Shown: positions 49,722 through 60,097, counted from the stretch's first letter. The stretch is 64,000 nt of DNA from Rhodoferax fermentans (GCF_002017865.1 NZ_MTJN01000002.1:248001-312000); one strand, 5' to 3'. Notes: generated by a model not told the origin, from the letters alone. Numbers and translations are program-made.

Positions 49722-50702
49722 TCAATATTTACAAGCGTTGTCCGCCATGTAATCAGCCACCTTGATCTTGCCGCTGATGATGTCGGCCTTGGCGGCCTCT
49801 ACCTTTTTCTTCATCTCAGGGGTCACCAGTTTGGCGTTGTACTGGTCCATGGCATAACTCACGCCATTGCCTTTGAGACCGAGCACCAAAACGCCGGGTT
49901 TGAACGACTTGGCCACGTCGTACACCGCCACATCAATGCCCTTGACCATCGAGGTCAGCATGGTGCCGGGTTGCACATGGTTCTGGTTGCTGTCCACACC
50001 AATGGCGAGTTTGCCGCTGTCCTTGGCGGCTTGGTAAACACCCATGCCGGTGCCGCCCGCTGCGGCAAACACCACATCGGCGCCCTTGGCGAACTGGGCC
50101 TTGGCCAACTCACCACCACGTGCCGGGTCGGCCCAGGCTGCACCGGTGGTGCCGGTCATGTTGGAAAACACCTCAGCCTTGGGGTTGATGTATTTGGCGC
50201 CCTGTTCATAGCCGCACTGGAACTTGCGGATCAACGGGATGTCCATGCCACCAATAAAACCGACCTTGCCGGTCTTGCTGGCAATCGCCGCCATGGCGCC
50301 CACCAGGAAGCTGCCTTCATGCTCTTTGAACACCACCGACTGCACATTGGGCAGATCCACCACGCTGTCAATGATGGCGAACTGCAACTTGGGGAACTCT
50401 TTGGCCAACTTTTCGATGGCAGAAGCCTGGCTGAAACCAACACCAATGATCGGTGTGGCGCCACGTTCGGCCATACGGCGCAGGGCCTGTTCACGCTGGG
50501 ACTCGTTGGAGATTTCAAACTCCAGGTATTTTTTGCCCGTTTCCTTCTTCCACATCTCCATGCCGTTGTAAGCCGCCTCGTTGAACGACTTGTCAAACTT
50601 GCCACCCATGTCGTACACCACCGAAGGTTCGGCCCACACAGCCGTTGCCACCAGGGCAGCAGCGGCGACAACACTCAGACGCAAAACAGATTTCAGAGCC
50701 AT
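49722..50702 (-). CDS. BMP-family ABC transporter substrate-binding protein
   Basis: 326 residues. A Sec signal peptide (MALKSVLRLSVVAAAALVAT, cut after VWA) precedes a two-lobed Bmp/PnrA-type domain: VVYDMGGKFDKSFNEAAYNG, GVGFSQASAIEKLAKEFP, VGFIGGMDIPLIRKFQCGYE and FAAAGGTGMGVYQAAKDSG. PnrA-like proteins bind purine nucleosides. A nucleoside hydrolase gene is divergently placed. It is periplasmic and likely the first gene of the ABC operon. Confidence 0.93.
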   Translation of the reverse strand: MALKSVLRLSVVAAAALVATAVWAEPSVVYDMGGKFDKSFNEAAYNGMEMWKKETGKKYLEFEISNESQREQALRRMAERGATPIIGVGFSQASAIEKLAKEFPKLQFAIIDSVVDLPNVQSVVFKEHEGSFLVGAMAAIASKTGKVGFIGGMDIPLIRKFQCGYEQGAKYINPKAEVFSNMTGTTGAAWADPARGGELAKAQFAKGADVVFAAAGGTGMGVYQAAKDSGKLAIGVDSNQNHVQPGTMLTSMVKGIDVAVYDVAKSFKPGVLVLGLKGNGVSYAMDQYNAKLVTPEMKKKVEAAKADIISGKIKVADYMADNACKY

Positions 50703-50883
50703 GACAAATCACTTTCAAAAGTTGAACAAACCCCGGCCAAAACCGGGTCGACAAAGACAAGCAGGCACTATGCCACGATTTGGGCGCTGCCAGCCCGCGC
50801 GACATAATGGCGGCCCCCTACTGACTCAAAAAATAGGCTCCTGATGCGGCTTGGCGGCGCTGCCAACTGCTTGCCCCACCCCC

Positions 50884-51909
50884 ATGACCCACACCGCGAT
50901 GTCCCACCTACCCAGAAAAGTCATTTACGACACCGACCCCGGCGTGGACGACGCCATGGCGTTGTATTACGCGCTGGCCCACCCCGACATCGAGGTGGTC
51001 GGCATCACCACCACTTTTGGCAATGTGTATGTGGAACAGGCCGCCACCAATGCGCTGTACCTCAGCGCGCTGGCGGGCCGCTTGATCCCGGTGACACAGG
51101 GCGTGGCGCAACCCCTGGTGAAAACCGCAGAGCCGCCCCCCGACTACATCCATGGTGCCGATGGTCTGGGCAACCTGCCCCATCGCCTGGCCACCCAGGG
51201 CAAGCTGGACCCACGTTCATCGGCCGAGTTCATTGTTGACATGGCACGCCAATACCCGGGTGAGATCACACTGGTGGCGGTCGGCCCGCTGGGCAACCTG
51301 GCCACCGCGCTGCAACTGGCGCCCGAGTTGCCCACCCTGGTGCGCGAGGTGATTCTGATGGGCGGTGCGGTGCTGGAGTCTGGCAATGTGTCACCGGTGG
51401 CCGAGGCCAACATCTGGAACGACCCGCATGCTGCCGACGCGGTGTTCACCGCGGGCTGGCCGCTGACCATGGTTGGGCTGGATGTGACGCACCAGGTGAT
51501 CCTGCCTTTGAGCCTGTTCCAGCAGATAGCAGAACACCATCAACACATCGCCACCGACACCCTGCACCACGCGGTGGCGTTTTACAGCGCGTTTTACAGT
51601 GAGCGCGACCCGGTGGTGGGCCAGGTCACCGGTTGTTACGGCCACGATGTGCTGGCCTTTGTGGTGCTGACCAACCCCGAACTCTTCACCCTGCAGGCTG
51701 GCAGGGTGCGGGTGGCGGTGGACGGCCTGGCGCAGGGCCAGACCATGATGCAGCGCAAGGCGGTGACTTACCCGCAGCATGGCTGGCACGAGGAGATTCC
51801 GCACACCCAGGTGTGTATGCAGGTGCAGGCCGAAGCCTGCCGGGCTGTGGTGCAAACCACCTTGCAACGGGATTGGTTGAAAAATCCGCTTCTAACCCTT
51901 TCGAAATAA
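50884..51909 (+). CDS. Inosine-uridine preferring nucleoside hydrolase
   Basis: 341 residues. The calcium-binding motif DTDPGVDDAMAL (16-27) is the signature of ribonucleoside hydrolases; LVAVGPLGNLATAL, EVILMGGAVLESGNVSPVAE and NIWNDPHAAD follow. It splits imported nucleosides into base and ribose in the cytosol. The start is uncertain (ATG 50884 or 50899; no good ribosome site). It is divergent from the nucleoside ABC operon and convergent with rpiA. Its last residues (NPLLTLSK) and stop codon are supplied by a copy of the dispersed repeat. Confidence 0.92.
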   Translation: MTHTAMSHLPRKVIYDTDPGVDDAMALYYALAHPDIEVVGITTTFGNVYVEQAATNALYLSALAGRLIPVTQGVAQPLVKTAEPPPDYIHGADGLGNLPHRLATQGKLDPRSSAEFIVDMARQYPGEITLVAVGPLGNLATALQLAPELPTLVREVILMGGAVLESGNVSPVAEANIWNDPHAADAVFTAGWPLTMVGLDVTHQVILPLSLFQQIAEHHQHIATDTLHHAVAFYSAFYSERDPVVGQVTGCYGHDVLAFVVLTNPELFTLQAGRVRVAVDGLAQGQTMMQRKAVTYPQHGWHEEIPHTQVCMQVQAEACRAVVQTTLQRDWLKNPLLTLSK

Positions 51910-51925
51910 GGGCAGATAGCTACTC
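51880..51925 (+). repeat. Dispersed palindromic repeat, copy 10
   Basis: CCGCTTCTAACCCTTTCG, then AAATAAGGGCAGATAGCT and ACTC. The TAA stop of the nucleoside hydrolase lies within the right arm. Confidence 0.78.
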
Positions 51926-51936
51926 TTTGAGGAGCA

Positions 51937-52641
51937 TCAGAACGTCAGCGTCTTCACCCCGCTGGCCGTGCCCACCAGGCACACCTGGGCTTTCTGGAAA
52001 GCAAACACCCCCACGGTGACCACACCGGGCCACTGGTTGACCTGCGACTCAAAAGCCAGCGGGTCGCTGATCTGCAGGCCGGTGACGTCCAGAATGTGCT
52101 GGCCGTTGTCGGTGACCAGCGGCGCACCGTCCTTGAGCCGCAGCACCACGGTGCCGCCCATCGCCTGAAACTGGCGCGTGATGCGATTGACCGCCATCGG
52201 AATCACCTCGACGGGCAGCGGAAACTTGCCCAAGTTCTGCACCAGCTTGGACTCGTCGGCAATACAGACAAAACGGCGCGACTCTGCGGCCACAATCTTC
52301 TCGCGCGTCAAGGCCGCGCCACCGCCTTTGATCAGGTAACCGTTCGGGTCAACTTCATCGGCACCGTCGATGTAGACCGACAGCTCGGTCACCTCGTTGC
52401 AGTCAAACACGGTGATGCCGAGCGCCTGCAGCCGCTCGGTGCTGGCCACCGAACTCGACACCGCACCGGTGATCTGGTCTTTCATGCTTGCCAGCGCATC
52501 GATGAACTTGTTGACCGTGGAGCCGGTGCCCACACCCACAATCTCACCCGGCACCACATACTTCAAGGCGGCCTGACCCACCAGGGTTTTCAGGTCATCC
52601 TGGGACAAAACAGCGGCGGTCGGGTTGGGGGTGGACGTCAT
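51937..52641 (-). CDS. rpiA: Ribose-5-phosphate isomerase A
   Basis: 234 residues. [15 protein letters not shown] binds phosphate, [20 protein letters not shown] and ALTREKIVA hold the active-site acidic residues and Lys. It interconverts ribose 5-phosphate and ribulose 5-phosphate. Ribose released by the nearby nucleoside hydrolase could enter the pentose phosphate pathway through it, although no ribokinase is in the window. It is divergent from pyrD. Confidence 0.96.
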   Translation of the reverse strand: MTSTPNPTAAVLSQDDLKTLVGQAALKYVVPGEIVGVGTGSTVNKFIDALASMKDQITGAVSSSVASTERLQALGITVFDCNEVTELSVYIDGADEVDPNGYLIKGGGAALTREKIVAAESRRFVCIADESKLVQNLGKFPLPVEVIPMAVNRITRQFQAMGGTVVLRLKDGAPLVTDNGQHILDVTGLQISDPLAFESQVNQWPGVVTVGVFAFQKAQVCLVGTASGVKTLTF

Positions 52642-52688
52642 CGGGGAAAATCCTTGTGATTGATCGGTTTATCTTGAGGAATTATCCA

Positions 52689-53789
52689 ATGGCTCTTCTC
52701 CCTTACGCGCTGGCGCGCCCCTTTTTGTTTGGTTTGGACCCCGAGGCCGCGCACGAGCTGACCATTGCGTCGCTGACACACACCCAAGGCTCGGCGCTGC
52801 GGTGGGCTTACGCCAGCAGACCCGTGAGTGACCCGATCACCCTGGCGGGCCTGAGGTTTCCGAACCGCGTTGGCCTAGCCGCCGGGCTGGACAAAAACGC
52901 CCGCTGCATCGACGGCCTGGGTGCCATGGGTTTCGGCTTTGTCGAAGTCGGCACGGTGACACCGTTGGCGCAACCCGGCAACCCCAAGCCGCGCCTGTTT
53001 CGCCTGCCCGAGGCCAAGGCTTTGATCAACCGATTGGGTTTCAACAACGACGGCTTGCAAAGCTTCATCACCAACGTCAAACAGTCAGCGCTGTACCAAG
53101 GCCGTGGCACCGGGTGTTGTGGCCCGAACCCGATGTTGCTGGGCCTGAACATCGGCAAAAACGCCGTCACCCCGATCGAGCGCGCCACCGACGACTACCT
53201 GACCTGCTTGGACGGTGTCTACCCTTATGCCGACTACGTCACCGTCAATATCTCCAGCCCTAACACCAAAAACCTGCGCAGCCTGCAGAGTGACGAGGCG
53301 CTGGATGCCCTGCTGGGCGCGATCTCCGAACGACGCGAACAGCTGGCGCAGCAACACGGCAAACACATCCCCATCTTCCTGAAAATTGCCCCCGATCTGG
53401 ATGCGGATCAGGTCAGCGTGATCGCCCAGACGCTCAAACGCTATGGCACCAACGGCAGCGGCCAGGTCAACAACGCCTGGGGCGTGATCGCCACCAACAC
53501 CACGCTGAGCCGCGACGCGGTCAAAGGTCTGGCCCACGCCGAGGAGACCGGCGGCCTCTCAGGCGCGCCGGTGCTGGCCAAAAGCAACCAGGTGGTGAGC
53601 CAATTGCGCGCCGCGCTGGGCAAAAGCTTTCCCATCATCGGTGCAGGCGGCATCATGAGCGCCGAGGACGCGGTGAGCAAAATCAAGGCTGGCGCCGACG
53701 CCGTGCAAATCTACACCGGCTTGATCTACAGCGGCCCGGGGCTGGTCAAGGAAGCGGCGGCCCTGATCAAAACCCGCTGCGCGTCCTGA
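52689..53789 (+). CDS. pyrD: Dihydroorotate dehydrogenase (quinone), class 2
   Basis: 366 residues. The N-terminal membrane-associating helices ([20 protein letters not shown]) mark the quinone-dependent class 2 enzyme. FMN and substrate sites: [41 protein letters not shown] with the catalytic Ser, and [12 protein letters not shown]. It catalyses the fourth step of pyrimidine synthesis. ATG 52689 with GAGG upstream is preferred to the longer frame from 52656. Confidence 0.96.
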   Translation: MALLPYALARPFLFGLDPEAAHELTIASLTHTQGSALRWAYASRPVSDPITLAGLRFPNRVGLAAGLDKNARCIDGLGAMGFGFVEVGTVTPLAQPGNPKPRLFRLPEAKALINRLGFNNDGLQSFITNVKQSALYQGRGTGCCGPNPMLLGLNIGKNAVTPIERATDDYLTCLDGVYPYADYVTVNISSPNTKNLRSLQSDEALDALLGAISERREQLAQQHGKHIPIFLKIAPDLDADQVSVIAQTLKRYGTNGSGQVNNAWGVIATNTTLSRDAVKGLAHAEETGGLSGAPVLAKSNQVVSQLRAALGKSFPIIGAGGIMSAEDAVSKIKAGADAVQIYTGLIYSGPGLVKEAAALIKTRCAS

Positions 53790-53862
53790 TCAGGCCGCAG
53801 GTTCACAGGGCTTTCACCCTGTTGACATCGGTATGACTTGTCGGCCATGCACAATGGCAGGC

Positions 53863-54498
53863 ATGACAAAACGTCCACAAACTTTGGGCGAGGAAATCGC
53901 CAACAGTGTGAGCCATGGCGTGGCGCTTTTGGCCGCGTTGCTCAGCATGCCCTTTTTGCTGGCCTCAGCGGGTCAACAAAGCGCAGCCAGTTTTGTCGGC
54001 ACCCTTGTTTTTGCGATCACCATGGTGCTGCTGTATTTAGCGTCAACGCTGTACCACGCCATGCCGGAGGGGCGTGCCAAACAGGTTTTCTGCAAACTCG
54101 ACCACGGTGCCATTTATCTCTTTATCGCGGGCACCTACACACCGTTTGCGCTGGGCGCCCTCAACGGCGCCTGGGGCTGGAGCCTGTTCACGGTGGTCTG
54201 GGTGCTGGCGGCCATCGGCATCACGCTCAAGGCGTTGAACTGCCTGACCCACCCCTGGTGGTCAACCGGCCTGTATCTGGCAATGGGTTGGCTGGTGGTG
54301 GTTGCGGCGGTGCCTTTATTGGAACGTGTGCCGATGCCGGGCATCTTGTGGTTAGTGGCTGGCGGCCTGGCCTACACCGTGGGGGTCATCTTTTTTGTGC
54401 TGGACTCGCGGATTCGTTACTCACACGCGGTCTGGCACGGCTTTGTGGTCACCGGCACGGCCTGCCACTTTGTGGCGGTGCAAAACTTCTCGACCTAA
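53863..54498 (+). CDS. Hemolysin III / TrhA-family membrane protein (PAQR)
   Basis: 211 residues with seven predicted membrane helices. NSVSHGVALLAALLSMPFLL, LYLASTLYHAMP, KLDHGAIYLFIAGTYTPFAL and the C-terminal HAVWHGFVVTGTACHFVAVQ carry the Ser, Asp and His residues of the PAQR/hemolysin III metal-dependent hydrolase-like family. TrhA homologues affect membrane lipid balance; the hemolysin name is historical. ATG 53863 is the best start. Confidence 0.88.
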   Translation: MTKRPQTLGEEIANSVSHGVALLAALLSMPFLLASAGQQSAASFVGTLVFAITMVLLYLASTLYHAMPEGRAKQVFCKLDHGAIYLFIAGTYTPFALGALNGAWGWSLFTVVWVLAAIGITLKALNCLTHPWWSTGLYLAMGWLVVVAAVPLLERVPMPGILWLVAGGLAYTVGVIFFVLDSRIRYSHAVWHGFVVTGTACHFVAVQNFST

Positions 54499-54607
54499 AG
54501 CGGTGTTGGCTAGCAAGCGGCCAAGCGGCGACACCCATCGAACCACATCACACGCTGTTTTTGAGGCCATTTTTTGAATTTGTATCTTCCAAAGCTAAAG
54601 ATCTGCG

Positions 54608-54633
54608 TATAGCCATAAAATTATGGCTATAAT
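54608..54633 (+). promoter_or_regulatory. Palindrome overlapping the tRNA-Lys -10 box
   Basis: TATAGCCATAA (54608-54618) and TTATGGCTATA (54621-54631) are a perfect 11-bp inverted repeat separated by AA. Its right end overlaps TATAAT (54628-54633), the likely -10 box of tRNA-Lys 40 bases further on. No clear -35 box is seen. It could be an operator. Confidence 0.45.
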
Positions 54634-54672
54634 TTAGGGCTTGTCTGATCTTGAGTCATTCAAGAAGAATCA

Positions 54673-54748
54673 GGGATGTTAGCTCAGTTGGTAGAGCAGC
54701 GGACTTTTAATCCGTTTGTCGTGGGTTCGACCCCCGCACATCCCACCA
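54673..54748 (+). tRNA. tRNA-Lys (anticodon TTT)
   Basis: A 76-base cloverleaf with acceptor stem GGGATGT/ACATCCC, D arm GCTCAGTTGGTAGAGC, anticodon stem GCGGA/TCCGT with loop CTTTTAA (anticodon TTT), T arm GTGGGTTCGACCCCCGC and encoded CCA. All conserved positions are present. Confidence 0.97.
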
Positions 54749-54759
54749 AATTCAGAATA

Positions 54760-54792
54760 AACCGCACTATCACCTTGGTAGTGCGGTTTTTT
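54760..54792 (+). terminator. Rho-independent terminator after tRNA-Lys
   Basis: AACCGCACTA and TAGTGCGGTT form a perfect 10-bp stem followed by a T-run, 11 bases past the tRNA. Confidence 0.93.
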
Positions 54793-54827
54793 TCTTTGTG
54801 GCGCTGGCTGGCAGCGCCAAGCCTGGC

Positions 54828-55832
54828 TCAGAACTGCTCTGTCTGCGCGTCCAGATTGCCCTGCGCGTTGTAGCGGCTGCCTGCCACGGTGTGCTGGTTG
54901 ATCAAGGCATCCAATTTCACCAAAACATCGGCACTCAGAGTCACATCCAGGGCGCCCAGGTTGTCCTGCAGGTGATCCACACGGGTGGTGCCGGGGATCG
55001 GGATGATGTGCTCGGCACGCTGCAACAGCCAGGCCAGCGCCAGTTGCGCCGGGCTGCAACCGACCTCGTTCGCTAGTCTCCGGTAGGCCGGCAACAAACG
55101 GGCGTTGGCCTCCCAGTTGGATCCCTCAAAACGCGGCATGCTGCGGCGCAGGTCATTGGCCTCAAAGCTCTCCGGTTGCAGCGGCTCACCAGCCAGAAAA
55201 CCGCGCCCCACCGGACTGAAAGCGACAAACGCCACGCCCAATTCTTTGCAGGCCTGCAACACCGCAATCTCGGGGTTGCGCGTCCACAGCGAATACTCGG
55301 TCTGCATCGCGGCAATCGGGTGCACCGCATGGGCGCGACGCAGGGTGGTGGCAGACATTTCAGACAGGCCGATGGTTCGGATATACCCCTTGCGCACCAA
55401 ATCGCTCAAGGCACCCACACTGTCTTCAATCGGCACAGTCTTGTCGAGCCGGTGGATGTAATAGAGGTCGATCACATCGGTCTGCAGGCGGCGCAGGCTG
55501 GCCTCACAGGTGCGGCGCAAGGTGTCGGGGCGACCGTCGATCACCCGCACGAGCTTGCCGTCGCCCTTGACATCCACCCCGGTCATGCCACATTTGCTGG
55601 CCAAGGTGAAACGCTGACGGTGTGTCTTCAACACCCGGCCAATCAAGGTTTCGTTGGCGCCAAAGCCGTAGAGCGAGGCGGTGTCAAACAAGGTGACGCC
55701 AGCGTCCAGCGCAGTCAACAAAACAGACTCACCCTGTTTGTCAGTGATCGGGGGGCCATACCCCTGGCTGAGGTTCATGCAGCCCAGGCCGATGGCAGAG
55801 ACGGAGAAAGGGCCGAGTTGTCGTGTTTGCAT
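54828..55832 (-). CDS. Aldo/keto reductase (YajO/AKR13-like)
   Basis: 334 residues, cytosolic. MQTRQLGPFSVSAIGLGCMN starts the barrel; LFDTASLYGFGANE (Asp, Tyr), LASKCG (Lys) and YYIHRLDKTVPIED (His) form the tetrad, and IPIPGTTRVDHLQDN binds NADPH. It lies 41 bases beyond ligC on the same strand and could be the last gene of the aromatic operon, though no step of the known pathway needs it. ATG at 55830-55832 fits the family start; the longer frame adds 29 unlikely residues. Confidence 0.88.
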   Translation of the reverse strand: MQTRQLGPFSVSAIGLGCMNLSQGYGPPITDKQGESVLLTALDAGVTLFDTASLYGFGANETLIGRVLKTHRQRFTLASKCGMTGVDVKGDGKLVRVIDGRPDTLRRTCEASLRRLQTDVIDLYYIHRLDKTVPIEDSVGALSDLVRKGYIRTIGLSEMSATTLRRAHAVHPIAAMQTEYSLWTRNPEIAVLQACKELGVAFVAFSPVGRGFLAGEPLQPESFEANDLRRSMPRFEGSNWEANARLLPAYRRLANEVGCSPAQLALAWLLQRAEHIIPIPGTTRVDHLQDNLGALDVTLSADVLVKLDALINQHTVAGSRYNAQGNLDAQTEQF

Positions 55833-55873
55833 GTCAAAAAAAGATCGGTTGGTTGGCAACCGATTGTGCCGCC

Positions 55874-56827
55874 TCAACTGGACAGTTGCCGCTCCAACCC
55901 ATGCAGCACCTGGTAACAAGGCAACACGCTGGCCACCGAGCTGTTGGGTGCCCTGCCCTCGCGGATCGCGGAGAAAAATTCGCGGTCTTGTAACTCGATG
56001 CCGTTCATGCTCACGGCCACCTGTGAGACGTCGATCTTTTCTTCCTTGCCAGTGAACAGATCGTCATAACGTGCGATGTAGGTTGCGCTGTCGCCGATGT
56101 AGCGGAAGAAGGTGCCCAGCGGGCCGTCGTTGTTGAAGCTCAAGCTCAGCGTACAGATCGCGCCGTTGGCGGCCTTGAGCTGGATGCTCATGTCCATGGC
56201 GATGCCCAAGGTGGGGTGGATCGGGCCCTGGATGGCGTTGGCCTGCACGATGGGGCTGCCACACTGGTAGGCAAACAGATCCACCGTATGCGCGGCGTGG
56301 TGCCACAGCAGGTGGTCGGTCCAGCTGCGCGGTTGGCCCAGCGCGTTCATGTTGGAGCGGCGGAAAAAGTAGGTTTGCACATCCATCTGCTGGATGTTGA
56401 ATTGACCCGCCGTGATTTTGTTGTGCACGTACTGGTGGCTGGGGTTGAAGCGCCTGGTGTGGCCACACATGGCGACCAGGCCGGACTTGGCGGCGAGCTG
56501 GGCCACTTCCTCCCCATCGGTCAACACATCACACAGCGGGATTTCCACCTGCACATGTTTGCCTGCCTTCAAACAAGCCAGGGTTTGTGAGGCGTGCATC
56601 TGGGTCGGTGTGCACAGGATGACCGCGTCCACCTCTTTGAGCGCCAGGCTGTCTGCCAGCTCGGTGCTCACGTGGGGGATGCCGTATTTGGCAGCAACTT
56701 CCTTGGTTTTGTCCAACTCGCGGCTGATCAGGGAGACGACTTCCACGCCGTCGATGTTCTGGATACCGTCCAGATGTTTGATGCCAAAAGCTCCGGCGCC
56801 AGCCAGCGCCACTTTGATGGGTTTCAT
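55874..56827 (-). CDS. ligC: 4-carboxy-2-hydroxymuconate-6-semialdehyde dehydrogenase
   Basis: 317 residues, Gfo/Idh/MocA fold. The Rossmann motif GAGAFGIKHLDGI lies at 10-22 and VQVEIPLCDVLTDGEEV carries the conserved EIP. The sequence fits LigC/PmdC, which oxidises the ring-cleavage product with NADP+ to 2-pyrone-4,6-dicarboxylate. It lies 18 bases after ligB in the operon ligJ-ligK-orf-ligI-ligA-ligB-ligC. The assignment rests on fold and gene context. Confidence 0.93.
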   Translation of the reverse strand: MKPIKVALAGAGAFGIKHLDGIQNIDGVEVVSLISRELDKTKEVAAKYGIPHVSTELADSLALKEVDAVILCTPTQMHASQTLACLKAGKHVQVEIPLCDVLTDGEEVAQLAAKSGLVAMCGHTRRFNPSHQYVHNKITAGQFNIQQMDVQTYFFRRSNMNALGQPRSWTDHLLWHHAAHTVDLFAYQCGSPIVQANAIQGPIHPTLGIAMDMSIQLKAANGAICTLSLSFNNDGPLGTFFRYIGDSATYIARYDDLFTGKEEKIDVSQVAVSMNGIELQDREFFSAIREGRAPNSSVASVLPCYQVLHGLERQLSS

Positions 56828-56845
56828 GGGTGTTTCCTTATCAAC

Positions 56846-57706
<861 letters not shown>

Positions 57707-58147
57707 TCAAATTCCTTTGCGGCCAGCCTGGCCTTGGGGTTGGTGCTGCGGTTGGGCGGTGCCGTCTTCGCCCAGGTAACGGTTGCCATCGATGCTGCGG
57801 CCACCGGCCATCATCATGGCGCGGTATTCCTCTTCACTCATGCCGGTCATGCTGCCCGCCATCTGCTGAAAACTCAGGCCATGGGTGGCGCCGATCTTGG
57901 CCAGAAAGTAGATGTTGCCACCGAGGGCCATGGCGCGGTTCAGGTCCATGTCGAGCACCGCCTGTTTTTGCGCCTCCGTCATCGGCCACTCGTCCAGGTA
58001 GGCACGCTGGTCGCGTTTGAAGCGCTCGCGGTTGCTCGCTTTCATCAGCGACATACAAAACTGGTTGAGCCAGTAGCCTTTGCGGCTCTGGTCGGCATCA
58101 AAAATGATGGTGCCGGGGATGTCCTTGTACGGTTTTTCAAGTGCCAC
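57707..58147 (-). CDS. ligA: Protocatechuate 4,5-dioxygenase, alpha subunit
   Basis: 146 residues. The small, mostly helical subunit (PmdA) that caps the active site of the beta subunit. IPGTIIFDADQSRKGYWLNQ, LMKASNRERFKRDQRAYLDE and GGNIYFLAKIGATHGLSFQQ match the family. The C-terminal 20 residues are Gln-rich and variable. ligB starts 3 bases later and GGAG precedes the ATG. Confidence 0.95.
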   Translation of the reverse strand: MALEKPYKDIPGTIIFDADQSRKGYWLNQFCMSLMKASNRERFKRDQRAYLDEWPMTEAQKQAVLDMDLNRAMALGGNIYFLAKIGATHGLSFQQMAGSMTGMSEEEYRAMMMAGGRSIDGNRYLGEDGTAQPQHQPQGQAGRKGI

Positions 58148-58179
58148 AGTGTCTCCTTTGTGGTTTGTTATTGATATAT

Positions 58180-58228
58180 AAAAATGGCTTCTGGCCCTTA
58201 TGCCATCAGGGTACTACGCTATCAACTC
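58180..58228 (+). repeat. Dispersed palindromic repeat, copy 12
   Basis: ATGGCTTCTGGCCCTTATG, then CCATCAGGGTACTACGCT and ATCAACTCC, between ligI and ligA. The ligI stop codon overlaps its right end. Confidence 0.8.
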
Positions 58229-59145
58229 CAGTACAAACGGTTTGGGTTGTCCACCAGCAGCTTGTGCTGCAACTCCGCCGTGGGGGCGATGTGCGGGATG
58301 AAGTCCACCAGCAGGCCATCGTCGGGCATGTGGTCCTTCAGGTTCGGGTGTGGCCAGTCGGTGCCCCACAACACGCGGTCCGGAAATTCTTCGACGATAG
58401 CTCTGGCAAACGGGACCACGTCGCGGTAGGCGTTCTGTTCACCGTGGAGCGCTTTGGGGCCACTCACACTCAGGCGCTCGGGGCAACTCACCTTGCTCCA
58501 CACGTTGGGGTGTAAACGCATGAACTTCCTGAACAGCTCAAACTGCGGCCCATCCACCGGCAGCGACACATCGGGTCGGCCCATGTGGTCCACCACCACG
58601 GTGGTCGGCAGCGCCGTGAAAAAGTCCCACAGCTCGGGCAAGTCAACCGCCTCAAAATAGATCACCACATGCCAGCCCAGTTTGGCGATGCGGCCTGCAA
58701 TCTCCATCAGCTCGTCCTTGGGCGTGAAATCGACCAGGCGTTTGACAAAGTTGAAGCGCACACCACGCACCCCGGCGTTGTGCATGGCCTGCAGCTCCTG
58801 ATCCGTGACCGAGCGTTTGACGGTGGCCACACCACGTGCCCGGCCCTGGCTGGCGATCAGCGCGTCCACCAGCGCACGGTTGTCGGCGCCATGGCAAGTG
58901 GCCTGCACGATCACGTTTTTCTCGAACCCCAGGTGGTCACGCAGCGCAAACAGCTGGGCCTTGGAGGCATCACACGGTGTGTATTTGCGCTCGGGTGCAT
59001 AGGGAAACTCGGCGCCCGGGCCAAAGACATGGCAATGCGCGTCAACCGCACCAGCAGGCAGTTGAAAACGCGGTTGGCTCGGACCGGTGTACCAGTCCAG
59101 CCAGCCGGGGGTTTTGGTGAAATCACCTGTGGTGGGTTTGTCCAT
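58222..59145 (-). CDS. ligI: 2-pyrone-4,6-dicarboxylate lactonase
   Basis: 307 residues, amidohydrolase fold without the usual metal cluster. VDAHCHVFGPGAEFPYAPER, VVVDHMGRPDVS and LWGTDWPHPN are characteristic of LigI/PmdD. It opens the pyrone ring to 4-oxalomesaconate. The true start is MDKPTTGDF (ATG complement at 59143-59145), 7 bases after the preceding stop; the longer frame overlaps that gene in another phase. The C-terminus ends in the repeat element. Confidence 0.94.
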   Translation of the reverse strand: MDKPTTGDFTKTPGWLDWYTGPSQPRFQLPAGAVDAHCHVFGPGAEFPYAPERKYTPCDASKAQLFALRDHLGFEKNVIVQATCHGADNRALVDALIASQGRARGVATVKRSVTDQELQAMHNAGVRGVRFNFVKRLVDFTPKDELMEIAGRIAKLGWHVVIYFEAVDLPELWDFFTALPTTVVVDHMGRPDVSLPVDGPQFELFRKFMRLHPNVWSKVSCPERLSVSGPKALHGEQNAYRDVVPFARAIVEEFPDRVLWGTDWPHPNLKDHMPDDGLLVDFIPHIAPTAELQHKLLVDNPNRLYWS

Positions 59146-59152
59146 GGGGGGC

Positions 59153-60097
59153 TCAGTGTTTGGGTTCACGGGTTTCATCCTTGCTCTGGACATGGGCCAG
59201 CATCCGGTCCGCCTCGACCCGCCAGTTGGCGCTGCGGGCAAATTCAGGCGTGCCACGCTCACCAAACAGGCCCGCATCAGCCAGGTCGGCGACCCAGGCC
59301 TGGCGTTCGGCGGTGCCGCTGGTGCTCCATGGGGCCAGGCCGGCGTCACACACGGTCTCGGCGACTTCGCGCACTTCTTCGCTGCGGCGACGGCCGTGTT
59401 CGATGACCCGCTGGAAGAAGTAGGCTGCCTGTTTTTCCCAGTCGATGCCGGGGAAGGTCTCGTAGAGGCTGGCCACCACCGCGTCTTCCACACCATAGAA
59501 ACGGGCGGTGGTGAAACTCTCGATCACCATCGCCTCCAGGCCCTTGATCATCACGCTGCGACACATCTTGGTGGCGCTGGCCACACCCAGTTTGTCGCTG
59601 GCCACCTTGGGCGAGAAGCCCAGCGTGCTGAGGTGCGGTGCGAGTTCCGCCGCAAAAGAGCCACCCAGCAACAGCGGCACCTTGATGCGGTGCGGCGGCA
59701 CACTGGTCATCACCGCGCCTTCGACATACTTGCCGCCTGCTGCATCAATCAGGTTCGCGGCTTGTTGTTTGGCACCGGGTGAAGCTGAGTTGAAGTCCAG
59801 AAAATACGCACCCGGCACCATGCCCGGGGCCACCGCCTGCGCCACCAGCACGGTCTGGCTGGCGGTCACCGCGCTGATCACCAGATCGCTGTTTTTGGCC
59901 ACTTCCGCGTGGTCACCCAGCAAAGCCACACCCAACTCGGTCGCGTGAATGGAGAGGTCCATCGCGCTGTCGGCTTTGTTGAGCTTGATGTCATAAGCGC
60001 AGACGGCCAGACCCTGCGCGCGCAGGTCTTCGGCCAGAATACGGCCAACCTCTCCGTAGCCGATCAGACCGATGGTCCAGTGTGTTGCCGCTTTCAT
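59153..60097 (-). CDS. NAD(P)-binding dehydrogenase, 6-phosphogluconate-dehydrogenase-like (DUF1932)
   Basis: 314 residues. The N-terminal Rossmann domain has GLIGYGEVGRILAEDL; the helical C-terminal domain fits DUF1932 with KMCRSVMIKGLEAMVIESFT. Proteins like this occur in protocatechuate 4,5-cleavage operons of comamonads, but no dedicated step is known to me. It lies between ligK and ligI in the same operon. It could act on a pathway intermediate or a side substrate; that is inference. Confidence 0.82.
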   Translation of the reverse strand: MKAATHWTIGLIGYGEVGRILAEDLRAQGLAVCAYDIKLNKADSAMDLSIHATELGVALLGDHAEVAKNSDLVISAVTASQTVLVAQAVAPGMVPGAYFLDFNSASPGAKQQAANLIDAAGGKYVEGAVMTSVPPHRIKVPLLLGGSFAAELAPHLSTLGFSPKVASDKLGVASATKMCRSVMIKGLEAMVIESFTTARFYGVEDAVVASLYETFPGIDWEKQAAYFFQRVIEHGRRRSEEVREVAETVCDAGLAPWSTSGTAERQAWVADLADAGLFGERGTPEFARSANWRVEADRMLAHVQSKDETREPKH

